A stretch of DNA of 8,231 bases from NCBI GenBank assembly GCA_023392035.1, contig JAEVZY010000272.1, positions 1 to 8,231 on the forward strand, given 5' to 3'. The notes beneath the pieces were generated by a model, which worked only from the letters and a program-made list of their open reading frames with translations, had not been told where the DNA came from and did no database searches. Each line of letters starts with the position of its first letter. The stretch's first letter is position 1. The stretch is from Pseudomonadota bacterium (GTDB taxonomy: Bacteria > Pseudomonadota > Gammaproteobacteria > Burkholderiales > Burkholderiaceae_D). Made by a program: the position numbers and the translations under genes. This document shows positions 1-4,628 of the stretch, one piece after another.

Positions 1-19
1 GTTTAGTGATGCAATGGGA

Positions 20-41
20 GCATCCGCTTGCAAGCGGATGC
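20..41. repeat. Perfect 22-bp palindrome upstream of gatB
   Basis: The half GCATCCGCTTG (20-30) is followed directly by its exact reverse complement (31-41). As RNA it would fold into a 9-bp stem with a TGCA loop. A second, GC-rich inverted repeat lies just downstream: GCCGCC (48-53), one G, GGCGGC (55-60). Neither is followed by a T-run, so a standard intrinsic terminator is not supported. The function is unknown; it could be an operator, an mRNA-processing hairpin between upstream genes and gatB, or a dispersed repeat unit. Confidence 0.6.
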
Positions 42-107
42 CGTTACGCCGCCGGGCGGCATGCCACCCGAAACCGCGGCTGCACCATGCGCGCAAGCCG
101 GACGGCG

Positions 108-113
108 TATAAG
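108..113 (+). promoter_or_regulatory. Weak -10-like hexamer before gatB
   Basis: TATAAG matches five of six bases of the sigma-70 -10 consensus and lies 37 bases before the gatB ATG. No convincing -35 is found 16-18 bp upstream, so this is only a candidate. The rest of 1-150 holds inverted repeats and no recognisable gene. Confidence 0.2.
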
Positions 114-139
114 GCCATAGCGAACAAATCGGATACAGC

Positions 140-145
140 GAGGAA
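140..145 (+). promoter_or_regulatory. Ribosome binding site of gatB
   Basis: GAGGAA stands five bases before the ATG at 151. This good Shine-Dalgarno site fixes the gatB start. Confidence 0.8.
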
Positions 146-150
146 TACAT

Positions 151-1608
151 ATGCAGTGGGAAGTCGTGATCGGGATGGAAACGCATGCGCAGTTGACCAC
201 CCGGAGCAAAATTTTCAGCGGGGCGTCGACCGCCTTTGGCGCCGAGCCCAATACCCAGGCCTGCCCGGTGGATTTGGCCTTGCCGGGCGTGCTGCCGGTG
301 ATGAACAAGGGCGCGGTGGAACGCGCCATCCAGTTCGGCCTGGCGATCGGCGCCACGATCGCGCCGATGTCCATCTTCGCCCGCAAGAATTACTTCTATC
401 CCGACCTGCCCAAGGGTTACCAGATCAGCCAGTACGAGCTGCCGGTGGTGCAAGGCGGCACGCTCTCCTGCGTGGTGGAGGAAGGCGGCCAGTCGCGCCT
501 GAAGACGGTGCACCTGACGCGCGCCCATCTGGAAGAAGACGCCGGCAAATCGCTGCACGAGGATTACCACGGCATGAGCGGCATCGACCTGAATCGCGCC
601 GGCACGCCCCTGCTGGAAATCGTCACCGAACCCGACATGCGCAGCGCCGCCGAAGCCGTGGCCTATGCCAAGACCTTGCACACCCTGGTGACCTGGCTGG
701 GCGTTTGCGACGGCAACATGCAGGAAGGCTCGTTCCGCTGCGATGCCAACGTCTCGGTGCGGCCCGTGGGTCAAAAGGAATATGGCACCCGCTGCGAGAT
801 CAAGAACCTGAACTCGTTCCGCTTCCTGGAAGAGGCGATCAACTATGAAGTGCGGCGCCAGATCGAGCTGATCGAAGACGGCGGCACGGTGACGCAGGAA
901 ACCCGCCTCTACGATCCGGACAAGAAGGAAACCCGTGCCATGCGCAGCAAGGAAGAGGCGCAGGATTACCGCTACTTCCCCGACCCCGACCTGCCGCCCT
1001 TGGTGATCGCCGAGGAATGGATTGCGCGGGTGGCGGCCGGCATGCCCGAGCTGCCCGGCGCCATGCGCCATCGCCTGGTGAACGACTACGGTTTGTCAGA
1101 ATACGATGCGGCCGTGCTGACCCAGTCCAAGGCCATGGCGACTTACTTCGAAGCGCTGGTGTCGGCCGCCGGCCGCGAACAAGCCAAGCCGGCCGCCAAC
1201 TGGCTGATGGGCGATGTCTCGTCCACCCTCAACCGCGAAGGGGTGGAGATCGAGCAATCGCCGGTGTCGGCGGCGCAACTGGCCCTGCTGCTCAAGCGCA
1301 TCGGCGACGGCACCATCTCGAACAAGATCGCCAAGGAAGTGTTCCACGCCATGTGGGAAGCGAAGTCGGATTCCGCCACGCTGGCCGATGACATCATCGA
1401 GTCCAAGGGCTTGAAGCAGATCTCGGATTCCGACGCGCTGGAGAAGATCGTCGACGAGGTGCTGGCAGCCAACGCCAAATCGGTCGAGGAATTCAAGTCC
1501 GGCAAGGAAAAAGCCTTCAACGCCCTGATCGGCCAAGCCATGAAAGCCACCAAGGGCAAGGCCAATCCGGCGCAGTTGACGGAGTTGTTGAAGAAGAAGC
1601 TGGCTTGA
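151..1608 (+). CDS. gatB: Asp-tRNA(Asn)/Glu-tRNA(Gln) amidotransferase subunit B
   Basis: GatB is the kinase/transamidase subunit of the cytoplasmic GatCAB complex, which converts misacylated Asp-tRNA(Asn) or Glu-tRNA(Gln) to the amide form using ammonia released by GatA. The 485-residue product has the usual family length. Visible hallmarks are VIGMETHAQL near the N-terminus (6-15), FARKNYFYPDLPKGYQISQ (76-94), HLEEDAGKS (126-134), DLNRAGTPLLEIVTEPD (146-162) and CDANVSVRP (197-205). The C-terminal helical and YqeY-like tail domain (about 330-485) contains GQAMKATKGKANP (461-473). The start is supported by GAGGAA five bases upstream. gatC and gatA are expected just outside the left edge. No terminator follows: the stop codon touches the stop of the convergent HEPN gene. 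Nothing in the protein looks damaged. Confidence 0.97.
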   Translation: MQWEVVIGMETHAQLTTRSKIFSGASTAFGAEPNTQACPVDLALPGVLPVMNKGAVERAIQFGLAIGATIAPMSIFARKNYFYPDLPKGYQISQYELPVVQGGTLSCVVEEGGQSRLKTVHLTRAHLEEDAGKSLHEDYHGMSGIDLNRAGTPLLEIVTEPDMRSAAEAVAYAKTLHTLVTWLGVCDGNMQEGSFRCDANVSVRPVGQKEYGTRCEIKNLNSFRFLEEAINYEVRRQIELIEDGGTVTQETRLYDPDKKETRAMRSKEEAQDYRYFPDPDLPPLVIAEEWIARVAAGMPELPGAMRHRLVNDYGLSEYDAAVLTQSKAMATYFEALVSAAGREQAKPAANWLMGDVSSTLNREGVEIEQSPVSAAQLALLLKRIGDGTISNKIAKEVFHAMWEAKSDSATLADDIIESKGLKQISDSDALEKIVDEVLAANAKSVEEFKSGKEKAFNALIGQAMKATKGKANPAQLTELLKKKLA

Positions 1609-2022
1609 TCAGACCGGTTGATCGAGCATTGCGGCGAGCTGACCAGCACAGCGGATGACCTGCTCGCACAGGTCATCCGTGACTTCTTCCACAGCTTCAT
1701 ACTCGAAGCCGTTGCGCACGTCGTGTGCGGCGGCCAGGACTCTCCAGATTTCCGGTCCTGCGTCAAGCGTGTGCGGCAGGCACTGGAACACCACGTAGCG
1801 ATTGACCGGTCGATAGCCTTGCCGGCGCAGGGCGGCGAGGGCAAATTGGTAAGCTGCACCGTAAGCCAGGAGAAATCGACCCGAGGTGGAGAGCGCGGGC
1901 GCACCTGCGTCGCTCAAACGCGCTCGCCCATTTCTGAGGTGGCCGTCATACTCCGACTGGGAATATGGCTCAGCCTTGAGTTGGCCCACCTTCAGCAGAT
2001 TGCAAAGTTCCTTGCCGCGCAT
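1609..2022 (-). CDS. HEPN-like protein, second gene of the MNT/HEPN cassette
   Basis: This is a 137-residue, mostly helical protein. I assign it to the HEPN-like partners of winged-helix nucleotidyltransferases from its N-terminus (KVGQLKAEP, 11-19), its central GYRPVNRYVVFQCL segment (69-82) and its gene partner. HEPN toxins are typically RNases with an Rx4-6H motif at a dimer interface. Here the expected place reads R94-x5-H100 followed by R103-N104-xxx-Y108, so the second, more typical position has Tyr in place of His. Catalysis is therefore uncertain. The start lies 53 nt inside the upstream nucleotidyltransferase gene; AAGGGA sits almost against the ATG, too close for a good ribosome site, so translational coupling is likely. 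A GTG start at codon 12 is an alternative. The stop abuts that of gatB. It could be a toxin, or a non-catalytic partner of the nucleotidyltransferase. Confidence 0.7.
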   Translation of the reverse strand: MRGKELCNLLKVGQLKAEPYSQSEYDGHLRNGRARLSDAGAPALSTSGRFLLAYGAAYQFALAALRRQGYRPVNRYVVFQCLPHTLDAGPEIWRVLAAAHDVRNGFEYEAVEEVTDDLCEQVIRCAGQLAAMLDQPV

Positions 2023-2590
2023 TTCCCTTGTCGATCAAGTCGATAACGGGTCCGCTCATGACCGAGGTGAGGAAATGATTGGCCTGTTGGAGTTTCTTTC
2101 GAAATTCCTGGGGACGATAGACCTTCAAGGAAATTTTCCGCTCAAATGTTTTTTCCGCTTCGAGCAGTATGGGATAGAGCTCTGCACTTCCGATGCTTGG
2201 TGCGATAACTATAAGGTCAATATCGCTGTGGGCCGTCTCCTCGCCGCGCGCCACCGAACCGTAGATGAAGGCTCGGTCCATTTTTTCTGCCAGGGGTGAA
2301 AGCAGCTCGGTCAGCTGCGGCGCAATGCCTGTGGTCTTTGCCAGGATGTCGCGCAATTCAATAAAGACGGGAGAGCCTTCATCAGGCGTGTAGACCAGCA
2401 GTCGGCCAAGTTCCTCCCGCTTCAGGATTCCGGCTTGAGTGAGTTTCCCCAGTTCGCGCTGCGCGGATGCAGATCCCAAGCCGGTCATTGCAGTCAGGGC
2501 GCGCAGATGCAAACCGGCGGGATGAAGAAACACCGCTTCCAGGATGACCCGGGTGGGGCGGGAAAACAAAGCGTCGGCTATTTGGCTCAT
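1970..2590 (-). CDS. Winged-helix/minimal nucleotidyltransferase (MNT) fusion, likely antitoxin and autoregulator
   Basis: The 206-residue protein has two parts. Residues 1 to about 75 form a winged helix-turn-helix: MSQIADALFSRPTRVILEAV, then a helix-turn-helix around ALTAMTGLGSASAQRELGKL (31-50) and a wing at REELGRLLVY (58-67). Residues 105-160 form a minimal nucleotidyltransferase of the pol-beta superfamily, with YGSVARGEETAHSDIDLIVI (110-129), in which G111-S112 and D123/D125 are the nucleotide and metal site. The third acidic residue is not evident in KISLKVY (152-158). In HEPN/MNT pairs the MNT protein neutralises the HEPN partner, in characterised cases by AMP transfer. The tail after about residue 185 looks ill-conserved and overlaps the HEPN gene in another frame. 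No Shine-Dalgarno sequence precedes the ATG. The start codon region lies inside a palindromic operator array, so autoregulation by the N-terminal domain is a strong inference. Local GC is lower than in the neighbours, which fits acquisition by transfer. Confidence 0.85.
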   Translation of the reverse strand: MSQIADALFSRPTRVILEAVFLHPAGLHLRALTAMTGLGSASAQRELGKLTQAGILKREELGRLLVYTPDEGSPVFIELRDILAKTTGIAPQLTELLSPLAEKMDRAFIYGSVARGEETAHSDIDLIVIAPSIGSAELYPILLEAEKTFERKISLKVYRPQEFRKKLQQANHFLTSVMSGPVIDLIDKGNARQGTLQSAEGGPTQG

Positions 2591-2607
2591 GCGCCAAATT
2601 TTAGCTC
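2591..2607. promoter_or_regulatory. Operator O1 (imperfect palindrome)
   Basis: GCGCCAA, ATT, TTAGCTC: a 7-3-7 dyad centred at 2599, with one mismatch to the consensus in each arm. It contains the -10 candidate of the MNT gene, so occupation would block transcription. Confidence 0.65.
2598..2603 (-). promoter_or_regulatory. Candidate -10 box of the MNT/HEPN cassette
   Basis: On the minus strand TAAAAT lies at 2603-2598, eight bases from the ATG at 2590. Transcription would start at about 2591, giving an essentially leaderless mRNA. This agrees with the absence of any Shine-Dalgarno sequence before the ATG. No clear -35 is seen. Confidence 0.4.
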
Positions 2608-2611
2608 ACAT

Positions 2612-2628
2612 GAGCCAATTTTTGGCGC
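2612..2628. promoter_or_regulatory. Operator O2 (near-perfect palindrome)
   Basis: GAGCCAA, TTT, TTGGCGC: a 7-3-7 dyad centred at 2620 with a single mismatch, 21 bp from the centres of O1 and O3. It covers the region where a -35 box of the cassette promoter would lie. Confidence 0.7.
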
Positions 2629-2632
2629 GACC

Positions 2633-2649
2633 GAGCCAAAAATTGGCTC
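2633..2649. promoter_or_regulatory. Operator O3 (perfect palindrome)
   Basis: GAGCCAA, AAA, TTGGCTC: a perfect 7-3-7 dyad centred at 2641. It is the best candidate for the primary binding site in the array. It has no T-run after it on the minus strand, so it is not a standard terminator for pyrE. Confidence 0.75.
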
Positions 2650-2678
2650 ATGCCAAAAAACAGCTCAGACTTTCCGAA

Positions 2679-3344
2679 TCAGCTGACGATTCCGTACTTG
2701 GCCCGATACGCCGCCACTGCGTCGCGGTGCTGCGCCATATCGGCGCCCGGCTGGCCGGCCAGGTAGGCGAACAGATCGTCCAGGTTGGCGATCGAGACCA
2801 CCGGCATGTTGTACAGCATGCGCACTTCCTGCACCGCCGACAGTTCCGACAGCACGCCGTCCTTGCCGCCGCGTTCCATGCGGTCCAGGGCGATTTGCAC
2901 GGCGGCCGGGGTGGCGCCGGCGGCGCGGATCAGTTCCACCGATTCACGCACCGAGGTGCCGGCCGAAATCACGTCATCGACAATCACCACCCGGCCCTTG
3001 AGCGGCGCGCCGATGATGCTGCCGCCTTCGCCATGGTCCTTGGCTTCCTTGCGGTTGAAGGCGAAGGGGACATTGCGGCCCTTGTTGGCCAGCGCCACCG
3101 CCATCGCCGAGGCCAGGGTGATGCCTTTGTAGGCCGGGCCGTACAGCATGTCGAACTCGATGCCGGAATCGAGCAGGGTCTGGGCGTAGAACTCGGCCAG
3201 GCGTCCCAGGCTGGCGCCATCGCAAAACAAGCCGGCGTTGAAAAAATAAGGCGAGGTGCGACCGGCCTTGGTGACAAAACTGCCAAAGCGCAGCACGCCG
3301 GTCTGGATGGAAAATTCGATGAATTGCTGACGCAGGCTGTCCAT
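2679..3344 (-). CDS. pyrE: Orotate phosphoribosyltransferase
   Basis: PyrE transfers the phosphoribosyl group of PRPP to orotate, giving orotidine 5'-monophosphate in de novo pyrimidine synthesis; it works as a cytoplasmic dimer. The 221-residue product has the family length. Visible features are KAGRTSPYFFNAGLF (26-40), the GPAYKGI segment (69-75), the flexible catalytic loop FNRKEAKDHGEGG (96-108) with R98, K99, K102 and H104, and the PRPP motif VVIVDDVISAGTSV (119-132). The start at 3344 matches the usual N-terminus (LRQQFIEF), though no clear Shine-Dalgarno sequence precedes it. It diverges from the exonuclease gene across 87 bp. No terminator is visible after its stop, so its transcripts could run into the MNT/HEPN cassette and its operators. 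Confidence 0.97.
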   Translation of the reverse strand: MDSLRQQFIEFSIQTGVLRFGSFVTKAGRTSPYFFNAGLFCDGASLGRLAEFYAQTLLDSGIEFDMLYGPAYKGITLASAMAVALANKGRNVPFAFNRKEAKDHGEGGSIIGAPLKGRVVIVDDVISAGTSVRESVELIRAAGATPAAVQIALDRMERGGKDGVLSELSAVQEVRMLYNMPVVSIANLDDLFAYLAGQPGADMAQHRDAVAAYRAKYGIVS

Positions 3345-3379
3345 GAAATGCGCGGGAGTGGATTTGCGGGAAGACGCAC

Positions 3380-3407
3380 ATTTTATCCCGATCCCTTATC
3401 CTGTCGG
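3380..3407 (-). promoter_or_regulatory. Candidate pyrE promoter
   Basis: On the minus strand CCGACA (3407-3402) is followed after 16 bp by TAAAAT (3385-3380). This would give a leader of roughly 28-30 nt before pyrE. The -35 match is modest. The 3345-3431 spacer must also hold the start signals of the divergent exonuclease gene, which I could not place. Confidence 0.4.
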
Positions 3408-3431
3408 CTTTCGAACAGACCACTCGTCCCC

Positions 3432-4211
3432 ATGCGCATCATCTCCGCCAACCTCAACGGCATACGCTCGGCCGCCAAGAAGGGCTTTTTCGACTGGATG
3501 CAAAAGCAGAATGCCGATTTTGTCTGCGTGCAGGAGTTGAAAGCCCAGCATGGCGACATGACCACCGACTTTCTGGCGCCAACGGGCTACCAGGGCTTCT
3601 TCCATTTTGCGGCCAAGAAAGGCTATTCCGGCGCCGGCGTGTACTGCCGCCAGCATCCGGACCATATCCACATCGGCTTTGGCCATGAGGAATTCGATGC
3701 CGAAGGGCGCTATGTGCAATGCGACTTCGGCAAGCTTTCGGTGGTGTCGGTGTACTGCCCTTCCGGTTCATCCAGCGAAGAGCGGCAGCAGGCCAAGTTC
3801 CGCTTCATGAAGTGCTTTCTGCCGCATCTTGAACAGTTGGCCAAATGCGGACGCGAGGTGGTGATCTGCGGCGATTGGAACATCGCCCACAAGGAAATCG
3901 ACCTCAAGAACTGGAAGAGCAACCAGAAGAATTCAGGCTTCCTGCCGGAAGAGCGGGCCTGGATGAGCCAGGTGTTTGGCGAAACCGGCTGGGTGGACGT
4001 GTACCGCGGCCTGCATCCGGAAACCACCGGCGAGTCCTACACCTGGTGGAGCAATCGCGGCCAGGCCTGGGCCAAGAACGTGGGATGGCGCATCGACTAT
4101 CAAGTGGCCACGCCCGGCATCAGCGCCAAGGCAAAGAGCGCGGCGGTCTACAAGGATGAGCGCTTTTCGGATCATGCGCCGCTGTCGATTGATTATGACT
4201 GGGAGCTTTGA
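3432..4211 (+). CDS. xth: Exodeoxyribonuclease III (AP endonuclease, ExoIII family)
   Basis: This Mg-dependent exo/endonuclease cleaves DNA 5' of abasic sites and degrades 3' ends in base-excision repair. The 259-residue product is close to the 268 of E. coli ExoIII. The full endonuclease/exonuclease/phosphatase active site can be traced: N7 (SANLNG), E35 (VCVQELK), Y108 (SVYCPSG), D148 and N150 (CGDWNIAH), D222 (WRIDYQ), and D247-H248 (RFSDHAPL). The start at 3432 gives the canonical N-terminus MRIISANLNGIRSA. The frame stays open far upstream, but that part only mirrors pyrE on the other strand. No strong ribosome site is seen. It ends 20 bases from a convergent antitoxin-like gene. Confidence 0.95.
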   Translation: MRIISANLNGIRSAAKKGFFDWMQKQNADFVCVQELKAQHGDMTTDFLAPTGYQGFFHFAAKKGYSGAGVYCRQHPDHIHIGFGHEEFDAEGRYVQCDFGKLSVVSVYCPSGSSSEERQQAKFRFMKCFLPHLEQLAKCGREVVICGDWNIAHKEIDLKNWKSNQKNSGFLPEERAWMSQVFGETGWVDVYRGLHPETTGESYTWWSNRGQAWAKNVGWRIDYQVATPGISAKAKSAAVYKDERFSDHAPLSIDYDWEL

Positions 4212-4231
4212 GGCGGGGACCTGGAGATAGC

Positions 4232-4507
4232 TCACTGCCCACGTCGCTTTCGTCCTGCCTCGAGTATTTTGTCCAATTCGGCCAAGACCTCCTCGCTGCT
4301 GTACCACTTACCAGTCTCTATGGCGTGGGCTTCTGCCCGCAAGCCGCGCGCGATAAATGCTTTTTGCGCCAGCCGCCTTCGAGTGCTTCGCCGGATTGAC
4401 CGTTCGATGAAGCCGGTTAGGTCTTCAGTTGGTCTGAGAACTCGTTCCGCGGCCTGCAGCAAATCGGCTCGGACAGTGATGCAAGCCAAGGCGGGTTCGG
4501 TGCTCAT
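4232..4507 (-). CDS. Small antitoxin-like protein (YlcI/YnfO or ParD-like), apparently orphan
   Basis: The 91-residue protein starts MSTEPALACITVRADLL. A short beta strand and helices (about 8-40) are followed by SIRRSTRRRLAQKAFIARGL (37-56) and a C-terminal helix EEVLAELDKILEAG (72-85). The FIxRSIRxxxxRRxAQxxFIARGL pattern and the G-x-Y-S-x-EEV segment resemble YlcI/YnfO-type or ParD-like antitoxins of RelE/ParE toxins. This is recognition from memory, not a search. The start at 4507 is preferred to the ATG at 4570 because GAAGGGA lies seven bases before it and the earlier ATG has none. A toxin of about 95 codons would normally follow, but only 20 bases separate its stop from the end of the exonuclease gene. 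It is either a solitary antitoxin or a stand-alone regulator. Confidence 0.7.
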   Translation of the reverse strand: MSTEPALACITVRADLLQAAERVLRPTEDLTGFIERSIRRSTRRRLAQKAFIARGLRAEAHAIETGKWYSSEEVLAELDKILEAGRKRRGQ

Positions 4508-4514
4508 GAGGGCG

Positions 4515-4521
4515 TCCCTTC
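4515..4521 (-). promoter_or_regulatory. Ribosome binding site choosing the antitoxin start
   Basis: On the minus strand GAAGGGA (4521-4515) is spaced seven bases from the ATG at 4507. It decides for this start over the in-frame ATG at 4570. Confidence 0.6.
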
Positions 4522-4592
4522 GATAAGTCGGGACGGCAATCTTGCCAAGGTCCGAAGTCGACACCAGCATTGTTTAGAGCGACGACGGAATT

Positions 4593-4611
4593 CCCTCGAC
4601 CAGACCGAGGG
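4593..4611. repeat. Inverted repeat between ampG and the antitoxin gene
   Basis: CCCTCG (4593-4598) and CGAGGG (4606-4611) form a perfect 6-bp stem with a 7-base loop. It lies 18 bases after the ampG stop. On the minus strand no T-run follows, so it would be at best an atypical terminator or an mRNA 3' end stabiliser for the metX-metW-ampG transcript. I see no gene in the 121 bases between the antitoxin start and the ampG stop. Confidence 0.4.
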
Positions 4612-4628
4612 GGATTTGATAACCGTCC

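Larger units (their letters stand above)
2582..2656. promoter_or_regulatory. Operator array of alternating GAGCCAA/TTGGCTC half-sites
   Basis: Read on the plus strand, TTGGCTC-type half-sites begin at 2582 (perfect, over the start codon of the MNT gene), 2601 (one mismatch), 2622 (one mismatch) and 2643 (perfect). GAGCCAA-type half-sites begin at 2591 (one mismatch), 2612 (perfect), 2633 (perfect) and 2650 (two mismatches). The central members repeat every 21 bp, so bound dimers would sit on the same face of the helix. The array fills most of the gap between pyrE and the MNT gene. Its inferred ligand is the winged-helix domain of the MNT protein. Confidence 0.8.

Noticed and set aside
1..6. 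GTT TAG as the last codon and stop of gatA
   Set aside because: gatA is expected to lie upstream and a TAG occurs at 4-6, but two codons cannot support a gene call.
96..116. REP-like element before gatB
   Set aside because: GCCGGACGGCGTATAAGGCC loosely recalls enterobacterial REP sequences, but the arms do not form a proper stem and no second copy is seen.
2633..2649. Palindrome O3 as the pyrE terminator
   Set aside because: On the minus strand the stem is not followed by a T-run, and the same dyad recurs twice at fixed spacing, which fits protein binding rather than termination.
2582..2656. Repeats read as a small CRISPR array
   Set aside because: The units are 7-bp inverted half-sites with 3-bp centres at a 21-bp period, with no 25-40 bp direct repeats and no spacers. 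An operator array explains them better.
2544..3431. Long N-terminal extension in frame with the exonuclease III gene
   Set aside because: The frame is open for about 296 codons before the ATG at 3432, but this part is antisense to pyrE and has no recognisable domain. ExoIII proteins begin at MRIISANLNG.
4508..4570. Upstream ATG at 4570 as the start of the antitoxin-like gene
   Set aside because: It would add 21 residues unlike the family, and no ribosome site precedes it, whereas the ATG at 4507 has GAAGGGA at good spacing.
4593..4611. Intrinsic terminator of the metX-metW-ampG operon
   Set aside because: The 6-bp stem is good, but neither strand has a proper T-run after it, so I list it only as an inverted repeat.
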